Under the pieces are notes generated by a model. The model did not search any database. It saw only the letters and a program-made list of their open reading frames with translations, and was not told where the DNA came from. Shown piece by piece: positions 8,795-17,531 of a stretch of DNA of 64,000 nucleotides. Made by a program: the position numbers and the translations under genes. The stretch comes from Gammaproteobacteria bacterium (GTDB taxonomy: Bacteria; Pseudomonadota; Gammaproteobacteria; HTCC5015): assembly GCA_028284675.1 (NCBI GenBank), contig JANQRI010000028.1:1-64000 (forward strand), in the 5' to 3' direction. Position 1 is the first letter of the stretch, and each line of letters begins with the position of its first letter.

Positions 8795-8872
8795 TAGGAA
8801 ATTAAGAACATATAACTTAGGAATTCGACTACGTTTTCCGGCCATATTGAGGAGAAATTTGATTACGTCTAT

Positions 8873-9146
8873 TTGACACGCACAGGCTTGTCACGGTGAT
8901 AGGGTAAAACTCACAGGAAGTGAGTTTTAGCGCCTGCAGGTCAGGACGACCTGTTGGCGCGACCTGTGATCACCGCGACAGGCCAAGGGACGCACACATC
9001 GCGTAGCGATGTGTAAGCGCGTGTCAACGAGACAAGTTTTGATGAACATGGATGTTCGAATGCCGCGCGTGCAAGGACGCGCAAGAGCGGCGAGTGGCCC
9101 TTTTTGTAAAAGAAAGTCACTCGCTTGCCGGGGCGAGTCCCGGCAA
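8873..9146. other. multi-hairpin structured intergenic element
   Basis: Fills most of the gene-free stretch 8725-9246. A 9-bp stem TTGACACGC (8873-8881) pairs with GCGTGTCAA (9019-9027) and closes a branched fold. Inside it are TGTCACGGTGAT/ATCACCGCGACA (8889-8900 with 8969-8980, one mismatch), TAAAACTCA/TGAGTTTTA (8905-8913 with 8921-8929), CAGGTC/GACCTG with outer GCGCC/GGCGC (8930-8960), and ACACATCGC/GCGATGTGT (8994-9014). Further hairpins are GAACAT/ATGTTC (9044-9057), GCGCGT/ACGCGC (9065-9082), CGAGTG/CACTCG (9091-9123) and TTGCCGGG/CCCGGCAA (9125-9146). No open frame of note crosses it. It may be a non-autonomous repeat or a structured RNA. Confidence 0.6.
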
Positions 9147-9246
9147 ATACAACATGTACTAATTACTTAACATAATTAAAAGATTCTAATATAAGCAATT
9201 TATTTTAATAATCTAAATTCAAACTCAAAGACTCAGGAAACAGGAC

Positions 9247-9732
9247 ATGAAAGAATGGTTTGAAAATCTGCAAGCCCGCGAACGCCGTTACCTGATCGGC
9301 GGTATCGCCGCCCTCGCCTGCATCCTGCTGTACTTTTTACTGTGGTCACCATTAAGCAGCAACGTTAATAAACTGCATGAATCAACCGCGATTAAACGCG
9401 ATGATCTAAGCTGGATGCAGTCAGCCAGCAAACAGATTATCCAGTTACGTGGCGCCAATCCCAACCGCCGCGGTGGTTCCCGTTCGCTGTTATCCGTAGT
9501 CGATCAAAACTTTGCATCAGCCGGCCTTAAAGGTGCATTGCAACGAATGGAACCCGATGGCCGCAACAGCGTAAAACTGTGGTTTAACCAGGGCAGCTTC
9601 GATGGGTTAATCTCAATGCTCGGCAAACTGGATCAGGAAGAAGGTATTGTTATAAAAAGCCTGTCGATCACCCCGGCAGACGGCCCCGGGCTGGTCGATG
9701 CAAGAATTACGCTGCTGCGCGGCGGTTCATGA
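9247..9732 (+). CDS. gspM: type II secretion assembly-platform protein GspM
   Basis: A 161-residue bitopic inner-membrane protein, partner of GspL. A short cytoplasmic start (MKEWFENLQARERRYLIGG) precedes one membrane segment (about residues 20-37) and a periplasmic domain with the LQRMEPDG and VKLWFNQGSFD signatures of the family. It has a good ribosome-binding site (CAGGAAACAGG) of its own, needed because 520 bp separate it from gspL. It overlaps gspN by 4 bp. Confidence 0.92.
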   Translation: MKEWFENLQARERRYLIGGIAALACILLYFLLWSPLSSNVNKLHESTAIKRDDLSWMQSASKQIIQLRGANPNRRGGSRSLLSVVDQNFASAGLKGALQRMEPDGRNSVKLWFNQGSFDGLISMLGKLDQEEGIVIKSLSITPADGPGLVDARITLLRGGS

Positions 9733-10517
9733 TCGGCACAATCAGACTACTGCTGCTTGGCGTCGCAGCATTTTTGTTAATACTGGTGTTCACCGCACCG
9801 GCGACCTTACTCACCAAGCAAATTGAACAGTATACAGAAATCCGGTTTGAAAGTGTTAAAGGCAGCCTCTGGCGCGGCAGTGCCGAACGCGTCATTATGC
9901 CGCAAACATCTATTGGCCCACTGTATTGGAATATCAAACCCAGCCGGCTGTTGTTTGGCAGACTTAGCGCCGATATCGAATTAAAGTCAACTGAAAAACC
10001 GGGGATACAGGGCACCGCGTCGATAGCGACAACACTCCTCGGCAAAGTATTCGTTCATAATGCAAAGTTTCTGGCAGATGCCGAATGGGTTGTCATACAG
10101 CTGACACTGCCGATTGCAGCCGGCGGCAATATGGATTTAAATATCAATGAACTCATCATTGAACGAAACCGCTTGCCACGCATCGATGCGGAACTGAACT
10201 GGCAACAGGCTATGATTACCTACCCGGAAGTGATTGACTTGGGCGCCTTTCAGCTGACCGTCGTACACCAACCGAGCGATAACCCGGAAAGAGTGCTTGG
10301 CGTGCTCAAAGATATCAACAGCCCGCTGACAATCGACGGCGATGCCCGCCTGACCGCCGACCAAAAATACACTGCTGAATTAAAGGTCAATACCCGGCCT
10401 GATGCGCCGCAAAGCCTGCAAAACGTGCTGCCGCTACTGCCGGGCATCAAAAACCCGGATGGCTCGGTCACTATCAGGAGAAGCGGTATTTTCAGCTTGG
10501 GCGCACCGGGGCCCTAG
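9729..10517 (+). CDS. gspN: type II secretion protein GspN
   Basis: A 262-residue protein with an N-terminal membrane anchor (LLLLGVAAFLLILVF) and a periplasmic beta-rich body typical of GspN. ESVKGSLWRGSA near residue 40 is a family signature. GspN is present only in some T2SS operons and its role is not settled. The start overlaps gspM by 4 bp. The first codons include the 16-bp sequence also found in the duplication after gspL. The last genes of the operon end here; an inverted repeat (CTAGA/TCTAG, 10514-10527) overlaps the stop but no clear terminator is present. Confidence 0.9.
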   Translation: MIGTIRLLLLGVAAFLLILVFTAPATLLTKQIEQYTEIRFESVKGSLWRGSAERVIMPQTSIGPLYWNIKPSRLLFGRLSADIELKSTEKPGIQGTASIATTLLGKVFVHNAKFLADAEWVVIQLTLPIAAGGNMDLNINELIIERNRLPRIDAELNWQQAMITYPEVIDLGAFQLTVVHQPSDNPERVLGVLKDINSPLTIDGDARLTADQKYTAELKVNTRPDAPQSLQNVLPLLPGIKNPDGSVTIRRSGIFSLGAPGP

Positions 10518-10603
10518 AACTCTCTAGAAGCCCTGGCAAAAAATGGATTCCTAAGCCGTTTTCCACTATTATTAGCGGTTTTTTTCCGGAGCCAAACGGT
10601 AAA

Positions 10604-11101
10604 ATGAGCACGCCACTTGTCGGCATTATTATGGGGTCCCAATCTGACTGGCCCACGTTAACGCACGCCGCAAACCTCTTATCCGAGCTGAATATTCCGT
10701 TCGAATCAAAGGTCGTCTCGGCACACCGCACCCCTGATCTGCTTTTCGAATACGCCGAAAATGCAGAAACCAATGGTCTGGAAGTGATTATCGCCGGTGC
10801 CGGCGGAGCCGCGCATTTGCCCGGCATGACCGCCGCAAAAACCCGGCTGCCGGTACTGGGTGTACCGGTACAATCCAAAACCCTGAATGGTCTGGACTCG
10901 TTGCTGTCGATCGTGCAGATGCCGGCCGGTGTACCGGTTGCAACATTTGCAATCGGTGAAGCTGGTGCCAAAAACGCCGCGTTATTTGCCGCGGGCATCC
11001 TCGCCAACAAATACCCCGAACACCGCGACACATTGAATGCATTCAGGGCTACACAGACCGAAAAAGTCCTGCAAAACCCCACACCGGGCAATAGCACTTA
11101 A
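10604..11101 (+). CDS. purE: N5-CAIR mutase PurE
   Basis: A 165-residue class I PurE, which converts N5-carboxyaminoimidazole ribonucleotide to CAIR in de novo purine synthesis. GSQSDWPT near the N-terminus, SAHRTPD and the GAGGAAHLPGM loop form the nucleotide-binding and active site, including the conserved catalytic His of SAHR. Length is normal. It is followed by purK after 5 bp, the usual order. No purine riboswitch or PurR site was recognised in the 86 bp upstream. Confidence 0.97.
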   Translation: MSTPLVGIIMGSQSDWPTLTHAANLLSELNIPFESKVVSAHRTPDLLFEYAENAETNGLEVIIAGAGGAAHLPGMTAAKTRLPVLGVPVQSKTLNGLDSLLSIVQMPAGVPVATFAIGEAGAKNAALFAAGILANKYPEHRDTLNAFRATQTEKVLQNPTPGNST

Positions 11102-11106
11102 ACGCC

Positions 11107-12210
11107 ATGATTATCGGCATTATCGGCGGCGGACAACTCGCCAAAATGATGATATTGGCCGGTTACCCGATGGGCCAGGAATTTATTGTGCTGGACCCGG
11201 CCCCTGATGCGGCCGCCGGCCGGGTCGCAAAGCAAATTGTCGGGGCTTACGATGACCCGGACAAATTGCGGGAGCTGATCGCGCTGGCTGATGTGATTAC
11301 CTTTGATTTCGAGAATGTGCCGGCCGATGCGATACAGGTGATTGCCGAACAAACCCGGGTGTTCCCCGGTGCAAAAGCACTTGCGACTGCACAGGACCGG
11401 CTGTCGGAAAAACAGTTATTCAAACAACTCAATATTCCGGTTCCTGCGTTTCACTGCGTGGACAGCGCCGCCGACCTGGAGGATGCGATCGAAACCACCG
11501 GCTTACCGGCAGTACTGAAAACCCGTCGACTCGGCTATGACGGCAAAGGACAAAAAGTATTGCGCAACCGCGAGGATCTGAACGGCGCTTTTGAAGCAAT
11601 TGGAATGCAAGCGGCAATCGCTGAACAGTGGATTGAATTTGAGCGCGAAGTCTCACTGATCGCAGTCAGAGATCAGCACGGCAATATCGCTTTTTATCCG
11701 CTGGTGCACAATATGCATGAACACGGCATCCTGCGAATCAGCAAAGCGCCTTACGATAATCCTGAGTTGCAGGCACAGGCACAGCAACTGGTCACACCGT
11801 TACTGGAAAAACTCGATTACGTCGGCGTGCACGCGACCGAGTTTTTTGTCAAAGAGGGACAGCTGATCGCGAACGAAATGGCACCACGGGTGCACAACAC
11901 CGGACACTGGACTATAGAGGGCGCCGGTGTCAGCCAGTTTGAGAATCACCTGCGCGCAATAACCGGACTGCCGTTAGGCACAACCGAAGCACATAGCCAT
12001 GCCGCAATGATTAACTTTATCTCAGAACTGCCGCCGGTTGAAAAGATTCTCAGTATTCCAGGTTGCCATTACCACGACTACGGCAAAAAACCACGACCGA
12101 ACCGTAAAGTCGGGCATGCAACATTAAGAGCATCAAGCGAGAGCAAATTACAATCCAAAATCGATGCGATTATGGAAATCGTTGACTCCACAAAATCGAG
12201 CAGATCATAA
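11107..12210 (+). CDS. purK: N5-carboxyaminoimidazole ribonucleotide synthase PurK
   Basis: A 367-residue ATP-grasp enzyme that makes N5-CAIR from AIR, ATP and bicarbonate, feeding PurE. Visible are GGGQLAKMM at the N-terminus, the FDFENVP segment, the ATP-binding loop RRLGYDGKGQ and the metal-site region ATEFFVKEGQLIANEMAPRVHNTGHWT. Normal length. Co-transcribed with purE. No convincing terminator follows; the next 120 bp are AT-rich and lead into a tandem repeat array. Confidence 0.97.
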   Translation: MIIGIIGGGQLAKMMILAGYPMGQEFIVLDPAPDAAAGRVAKQIVGAYDDPDKLRELIALADVITFDFENVPADAIQVIAEQTRVFPGAKALATAQDRLSEKQLFKQLNIPVPAFHCVDSAADLEDAIETTGLPAVLKTRRLGYDGKGQKVLRNREDLNGAFEAIGMQAAIAEQWIEFEREVSLIAVRDQHGNIAFYPLVHNMHEHGILRISKAPYDNPELQAQAQQLVTPLLEKLDYVGVHATEFFVKEGQLIANEMAPRVHNTGHWTIEGAGVSQFENHLRAITGLPLGTTEAHSHAAMINFISELPPVEKILSIPGCHYHDYGKKPRPNRKVGHATLRASSESKLQSKIDAIMEIVDSTKSSRS

Positions 12211-12330
12211 AATAAAAAACAGAAGCATCACTTAGAAAAATTTTTACTCAATTAAAATGTAGCAGCTTAGATCTAAGCATACATTATCAACAAAAGCGTA
12301 CGACTAACAACTAACGATCAATCACAACCA

Positions 12331-12945
12331 CATCATTCCTGCGCAGAGAGAAATCCAAACTCAACCACCCTAAAAATAATGAGCTAATTGGATTCCATTA
12401 ATTATATTTTCCATGCACGCCTCTATTGTTATTCCCGCGCAGGCAGGAATCCAGGCTCAACCACCCTAAAAATGATGACCCAATTGGATTCCATTAATCA
12501 TATTTTTCATACACGCCTCCACTGTCATTCCTGCGTAGGCAGGAATCCAGGCTCAACCGCCCTAAAAATGATGAGTCAATTGGATTCCATTAATCATTTT
12601 TTCTCATGCACGCTTTCATTGTCATTCCTGCGTAAGCAGGAATCCAGGCTCAGCTGCCCTAAAAATGATGAGCTAATTGGATTCCATTAATCATTTTTTC
12701 CATGCACGCTTTCATTGTCATTCCTGCGCAGGCAGAACCAGGCTCAACTGCCCTAAAAATGATGAGTCAATTGGATTCCATTAATCATATTTTTCATACA
12801 CGCCTCCACTGGTCATTCCTGCGCAGGCAGGAATCCAAGCTCAACTGCCCCAAAAATGATGAGTTAATCGGATTCCATTAATCATTTTTTCCATGCATGC
12901 TTTCATTGTCATTCCTGCGCAGGCAGGAATCCAGGCTCAGCTGCC
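12331..12945. repeat. 96-bp tandem repeat array
   Basis: Six units start with GATTCCATTAAT at 12391, 12487, 12583, 12680, 12774 and 12871 (spacing 94-97 bp), and a partial unit precedes them. Each unit holds one hairpin element of the TCATTCCTGCGCAGGCAGGAATCCA type (written in parts here: CATTCCTGCG, then CAGGAATCC), followed by CCTAAAAATGATGAG. The hairpin belongs to the same family as those at 87-649. In 12211-13135 there is no supported gene; 12946-13135 shows nothing recognisable. Confidence 0.85.
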
Positions 12946-13135
12946 ATAAACAGGATTAAAAAACCTATAGCCCATAGACTCAAAACATACTATTGATTCG
13001 AGGCTTCACTCCGATAACACATAAACATGCCCTGGGCACTAAACGCATCTGCTTCTACGGTAATGCAAAGTATTGCTTATAAGCATCAACAACATTAACG
13101 GAGAAATGCCGATACACATTCAAAAAATCTTCAGG

Positions 13136-16100
13136 TTATTGGATATTATCATTCTGATGTTTTAAACCAATCAAAAAAAGATCCAGCAGACGAACAGCAT
13201 CGTCCAAACCTTGATTTTGCTTGGCTTTTGATACATAAAAATTTATTGCCCATTCAAGTTTTTCCGGAGAGTCACTGTGTTGAATTGCATTTACAAGCTG
13301 ATGCATAAACCCCCTGGACGCATCACTCATGCTTTGAGCCTGCTTATTGACCTGGCTGATCACAATCGGTTTTGCCAAATCATCCACACCTGAATGAAAA
13401 GCCATGCCCAAAGAATAGGCAAACCTAATAAATTCCAGTTCCGCATCGCTCACACCAGTATTGCCTGTTTCAACATACAGATCAGCAACAGTCGCTCTGA
13501 GTTCCTGGATATCCATTGCAGAAAATTTCGCAGACACTACTGAATTCGGTGCAATATTGGGACGCAAACCCGATATTGCACGCACCACCTCAGCAGGTAA
13601 TTGAACACTCTTAGCATTATTACTCTCAACGTCCTGCGGTACATAACCAGGGCCTATCACCGGCAACCTCTGAACCTTCTCCCCTTGTTGCAAAGCTTCA
13701 AGCTTACCCCTAATTCTACCCATCAGGTATCTCGTGAAGGCCTCTTTCGTAGTTACCGATTCGTCCAAATCCATCGTATCATAAAACTTATGGTACATCT
13801 CCAACTCATGAAGCGCTAAAGTTGCAAGTATCAGGCGCTGCTGATCAAGTGTATATTCGGCATTTAAATCCACATCTCGGATATCAACTGGAGCACTCTC
13901 AAGCTCTTTCTCAATATTGCTGCTAAGCGCAATTAAAATCGCAAACCTCAGAGGAAGATCATTATTGACCAACTCAACCAAATGTTGTTTCTGCGCATCA
14001 TTCATTAATAACGGCGCCACAGTTCCAAATTTAGCAGACCCACCATCTCGCTGCATAGCCTGTGTAAAAGCGTCTTGCTCTAGAGCAATATCCTGGACCT
14101 GCCGCTCCTCAACAACCTCAATTTCAGGCATATATGTTTGCGGGGTTATATTTGCACTTCCATAAGACGCATCATTTAATATTGCCTCTCTCAAGTCAGC
14201 TTTATCCAAATTTACACTCTTCAGTGTCGCTCCGGTAAAATTAACCTTCGTTAAATCAGCGGCAGTCAGATTAACAAACCCCAGATAAGCCCCGCTAAAA
14301 TCCGCACCACTAAAGTCCATGCCACTCAAATCCACTTGACGTAGATATAAACCTCTCAGGTCAGGGGCTTCACCATCACCTCTGGCCCGCGCCACATAAT
14401 CAGCGAGCAACTGCCTAAGTATGAAATGCTTGAAGCCTTTACCACTGTAATCCGAAACCTGGATAAATTTCATAATGTCTTCTTCAGAAATATAAGGATG
14501 ATCATGTTGTATACTCTCAACAAAACGCTGCCATACAGCATGTAAATCCTGCCCTGGAGCAATACGTGATTTTAAATTACGCAGCTCAGAATCCAGTGCA
14601 GGCTTTAAACCGGCAAACTCATTTTTCATTATTTCCTTGATTTGAAAAGGCAAGCCGGATGCGGCATGCAGCCTTTCCATTAATTGAAATTTTCGTATAT
14701 TTAACACACCTCCTTCATTGCTTCCGATGGTATTTACGGCCTCATCAGTGAGTATTTTTAAATTATTCATCAGCTTCGTCGAATAAGCTGCATCTGCGAC
14801 AAAGGGCTGCCCGTTAATATTAAAAACCAGCCGACCCTGCTCTATTCGAACATTACTTATTTCGCCGGCTATTTCTCTTGGCGCAGAACCGCCATTCTTT
14901 GTCACTTGAACGTTCTCTCCTGTCATTTGAGCATACAATAATATATATACTGTAATTTCCTCGCGGGGATTTTTTTCCAGGTAATCTATAATACCGGCTT
15001 CAATATCAGAGTCTTCTGAACTTCCTGGGTTTGACTGCGGATTTTGATCAGCTGCGCTGGCTTTAATCGGTCCGGTTGCATTATTATTTGCGCCGGCGGA
15101 ATTTTCCGGTTTTGACGGTTGTATGGTGTCTTTGGGTTGTAGGCCAATCACACCGGTGTTTTGTTTTTGTTCGTCCGGGTCTGTCGGTTTTACATTAATA
15201 AACGGCGACCGCTCAGTCTCATTCGGTAATTCAGTCGGTATCGTTGTCTCTTCATCAGTCACGACTGATAAATCAACATCACTGCTGAGCTGCTGACCGA
15301 TAGTGCTGCCGGTTTGATTTTCGCTGCGCTGATCCGGGTTAAACGTATCGCCCGCATTCGCTTTGGCAGCTGCATAGCGCTGCATCACACCTTCCGGGAT
15401 TAAGCCAGTGCTTTTGTTGCTGATCAAGCCACTGGCCTGTAACCAGCTGTCTCCGTCTCTCAGAAAAAACTGTGCCAAATCCTTCAGTGGTCCGGCCAGG
15501 TTAACCGGCACTTGTATGGTGATGTCATTGTTCAACTTCACCGGCAATTGATAACCCAACACATAGTGTTGATCCAGTCCCGCCCCCAAACGATCTGTCT
15601 GCCGGTTTGCCCCGATCCCGTTTTTCCATGCACTGGAGCGATCCGTAACGGTGCTCAGGCTTAAGTTCGGATACAACTGTTCAAAGCTTTGGTAACCGGG
15701 TGCAGTTGCTGTTTCCAGATGTTTCAAATGTTCACGGGTATGATTCAATGCCTCGGTATTCAACGCTGTTGCATAACGTTGCTCTATACCTTTTAAAGTG
15801 ACACTGGCCTTGGCATTCAACATCGATGCAAAGAACTGTGCATTCTTGGCTTGTGAGAATAAACCGATCAGTTCCTGCAGCGAGCCCACCAATGCCAAAT
15901 GATTACCGTCGGTTGGGGTTTGTAAGCCCAGTGCATACTGACTACTTAAATTAATACCGCTTTGATCCGCTGCACGATTAATCTGCAACTGTGCACCTGG
16001 GCTTAATAACTCCAGGTGTAAGGTTTTGGAAATCTGTTTCAGAGACTGATTCAGCACGGAGATATTCGTAGGGGACAATGCGGTGTTATGGCGCGCAGCA

Positions 16101-16453
16101 CCTTCCACCGACGAACTGCCCGCTCCCTGATTCATACCGGGAGTCGTACCGGATTGATTGGCTGGCTTGGGCGTATACGCGGGTATTTTTATTTCGGGTG
16201 GAGTATACGGCGTTAACTCATATCCCGGGCTTGGTGGCTTATTCTGTGCAGCATTGGGGTCCAAAAACACCGGAGCCGGCATGAGCGGTCCTGGCGCAAC
16301 CGGCGTAGTCACCGGTGGTGCCACCGGTAACGGCGCAACCTGCGCCAGACGCTGCTGAAACAGCTGCTGAGTCTGGGTGTTTGGGCCTATATGAGCTGAA
16401 ATACCGGGCTGCTCACTGCTGCCGGAAACCGTATTTGTATCCTTTATTGCCAT
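13136..16453 (-). CDS. giant modular protein A2 with pentapeptide repeats
   Basis: About 1105 residues, unrecognised as a whole, paralogous to A1. It has a Pro/Ala-rich start with PLMPAPV, a shared N-module (to about residue 400) and an acidic linker with PTELPNE and TGVIGLQPKD. A central block absent from A1 follows (about 485-850). That block holds a pentapeptide-repeat run at about 700-755 (ADFSGAYLGFVNLTAADL and neighbours, A(D/N)LxX pattern), usually a right-handed beta helix. The C-terminal domain (about 850-1105) matches A1 and ends DLFLIGLK. No signal peptide. The frame extends to an ATG at 16480, but 16453 is preferred because MAIKDT aligns with the A1 start and GGCAGG precedes it. 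Downstream of lpxA on the same strand, with the shared upstream box in the gap. Confidence 0.85.
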   Translation of the reverse strand: MAIKDTNTVSGSSEQPGISAHIGPNTQTQQLFQQRLAQVAPLPVAPPVTTPVAPGPLMPAPVFLDPNAAQNKPPSPGYELTPYTPPEIKIPAYTPKPANQSGTTPGMNQGAGSSSVEGAARHNTALSPTNISVLNQSLKQISKTLHLELLSPGAQLQINRAADQSGINLSSQYALGLQTPTDGNHLALVGSLQELIGLFSQAKNAQFFASMLNAKASVTLKGIEQRYATALNTEALNHTREHLKHLETATAPGYQSFEQLYPNLSLSTVTDRSSAWKNGIGANRQTDRLGAGLDQHYVLGYQLPVKLNNDITIQVPVNLAGPLKDLAQFFLRDGDSWLQASGLISNKSTGLIPEGVMQRYAAAKANAGDTFNPDQRSENQTGSTIGQQLSSDVDLSVVTDEETTIPTELPNETERSPFINVKPTDPDEQKQNTGVIGLQPKDTIQPSKPENSAGANNNATGPIKASAADQNPQSNPGSSEDSDIEAGIIDYLEKNPREEITVYILLYAQMTGENVQVTKNGGSAPREIAGEISNVRIEQGRLVFNINGQPFVADAAYSTKLMNNLKILTDEAVNTIGSNEGGVLNIRKFQLMERLHAASGLPFQIKEIMKNEFAGLKPALDSELRNLKSRIAPGQDLHAVWQRFVESIQHDHPYISEEDIMKFIQVSDYSGKGFKHFILRQLLADYVARARGDGEAPDLRGLYLRQVDLSGMDFSGADFSGAYLGFVNLTAADLTKVNFTGATLKSVNLDKADLREAILNDASYGSANITPQTYMPEIEVVEERQVQDIALEQDAFTQAMQRDGGSAKFGTVAPLLMNDAQKQHLVELVNNDLPLRFAILIALSSNIEKELESAPVDIRDVDLNAEYTLDQQRLILATLALHELEMYHKFYDTMDLDESVTTKEAFTRYLMGRIRGKLEALQQGEKVQRLPVIGPGYVPQDVESNNAKSVQLPAEVVRAISGLRPNIAPNSVVSAKFSAMDIQELRATVADLYVETGNTGVSDAELEFIRFAYSLGMAFHSGVDDLAKPIVISQVNKQAQSMSDASRGFMHQLVNAIQHSDSPEKLEWAINFYVSKAKQNQGLDDAVRLLDLFLIGLKHQNDNIQ

Positions 16454-16476
16454 AACCTGCCATGCCTGATTAACAT

Positions 16477-16555
16477 GCAAACTATGCCAAAATCCGGATA
16501 ATCAGGGTATTGAACCTTGGTTATAACCTAAGCCAGTGAATTAACGAAAGTAATA
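16477..16555 (-). promoter_or_regulatory. conserved upstream region of A2
   Basis: Blocks in the same order as upstream of A1: GCAAACTATGCCAAAA (16477-16492), GGTATTGAACCTTGGTTATA (16506-16525) and TTAACGAAAGTAATA (16541-16555). The last block is 88 bp from the preferred start codon, close to the 90 bp at A1. It lies in the short gap after lpxA, so A2 probably has its own promoter. Confidence 0.6.
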
Positions 16556-16569
16556 AAAGCCACAGTCTG

Positions 16570-17367
16570 TTATGAGGTAGCTGCTGCCCGCAAAAACCCG
16601 GAAATACCGCGTTTGGATTTATTATTCAACCACTGCTGCCAATACTTCAGCTCTTCGGTTTGCAGTAGCCCGGCCAGCTCACCACCCTGCTTTAAACGGC
16701 GGTAGGCCGACTCTAACGCTTTATAGCTATCGCCGGTAATACCGTTGCGTTTTAAGCCAATGCTGTTCAAACGATAATGCCGGGCCGGATCGCCGGCGAT
16801 CATGCAATATGGCATCGCATCTTTACGTAGCATCATAAACGCTGCAACCATTGCATACGCCCCGATCCGGACAAACTGATGTACTGCTGCGGCACCGCCC
16901 AGCACTGCATAATTGCCCACTTCAACATGCCCGGCCAGTGCAGTGTTGTTGGTAATAGTCACATTATTACCCACCTGGCAGTCATGGCCGATATGGCTGT
17001 TCGCCATAATAAAGCAGTTATTACCGATACTGGTCGGCGTATCTACGCTCATTGCGCGGTGCATTGTGACCATCTCACGAATAATGTTTGCATCGCCGAT
17101 TTCCAGCCGGGTTTCCGCTCCGTCATAAGCCAGGTGCTGCGGTGCATCACCGAGCACTACATGCGCATGGATACGGTTCTCAGCACCGATACTGGTATGG
17201 CTGTGAATCACTGTATGAGGGCCTATATGAGTCCCCCGCCCTATTTGCACATTATCCTCGATCACCGCATACGGACCGACTTTCACACCAGACTCCAGCA
17301 CCGCGGTAGGCGCTATCACCGCGGTCGGATGGATCGCATCATTATGATCAGTCATTGAATCTGGCAT
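16570..17367 (-). CDS. lpxA: UDP-N-acetylglucosamine acyltransferase LpxA-like
   Basis: A 265-residue left-handed beta-helix acyltransferase. LpxA transfers an R-3-hydroxyacyl chain from ACP to UDP-GlcNAc, the first step of lipid A synthesis. Hexapeptide repeats run through residues 10-190. DAPQHLAYDG, ANSHIGHDC (with the catalytic His), GGAAAVHQFVRIGAYAMV and GLKRNGI are family signatures. The usual FVTIHRGT motif reads MVTMHRAM here, and the gene stands alone instead of in a lpxD-fabZ-lpxA cluster, so it may be a second, diverged copy with a different substrate. An ATG at 17355 is an alternative start. Confidence 0.82.
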   Translation of the reverse strand: MPDSMTDHNDAIHPTAVIAPTAVLESGVKVGPYAVIEDNVQIGRGTHIGPHTVIHSHTSIGAENRIHAHVVLGDAPQHLAYDGAETRLEIGDANIIREMVTMHRAMSVDTPTSIGNNCFIMANSHIGHDCQVGNNVTITNNTALAGHVEVGNYAVLGGAAAVHQFVRIGAYAMVAAFMMLRKDAMPYCMIAGDPARHYRLNSIGLKRNGITGDSYKALESAYRRLKQGGELAGLLQTEELKYWQQWLNNKSKRGISGFLRAAATS

Positions 17368-17430
17368 CCGGCGAGTTTAAACGCAAAACCCGGTTTGTGC
17401 CGGATTTTTAACCGTGAGTTTTTCAGATAG

Positions 17431-17474
17431 CTTCATAATTTTGTAAACTAAATGTAACGCAAACGACATAGTAT
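17431..17474 (+). promoter_or_regulatory. probable Pho box and -10 of pst operon
   Basis: Three 7-bp direct repeats with 11-bp period: CTTCATA (17431), TGTAAAC (17442) and TGTAACG (17453). They resemble PhoB half-sites, with the -10-like TAGTAT at 17469-17474 about 9 bp after them. This is the expected arrangement where PhoB replaces the -35 box. It lies upstream of pstS; the transcription start would be about 50 bp before the ATG. Confidence 0.55.
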
Positions 17475-17531
17475 TGCGGCTTGCTTCGAATTACAAATCA
17501 GGGCAACCCCTTTTTAAACACGGAGAAATCA

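Noticed and set aside
10514..10600. Intrinsic terminator after gspN
   Set aside because: The T-run near 10567 is not preceded by a stable stem, and the CTAGA/TCTAG repeat is not followed by T residues.
10492..11097. Long minus-strand ORF across purE
   Set aside because: It is a shadow of the purE frame; purE has all family motifs on the plus strand.
12388..12690. Open frame with a 32-residue repeat
   Set aside because: It arises because the noncoding 96-bp repeat is a multiple of three; the translation contains the typical artefact of the hairpin element (GRNPGS) and there is no ribosome-binding site.
12331..12945. Possible CRISPR array
   Set aside because: The whole 96-bp unit is repeated, with no unique spacers of constant length, and no cas genes are nearby.
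16477..16492. Sigma-54 promoter before A1 and A2 (TTTTGGCATAGTTTGC on the minus strand)
   Set aside because: The GG and GC elements are two bases too close for a standard -24/-12 promoter and the sequence is not conserved in the B genes at the same place.
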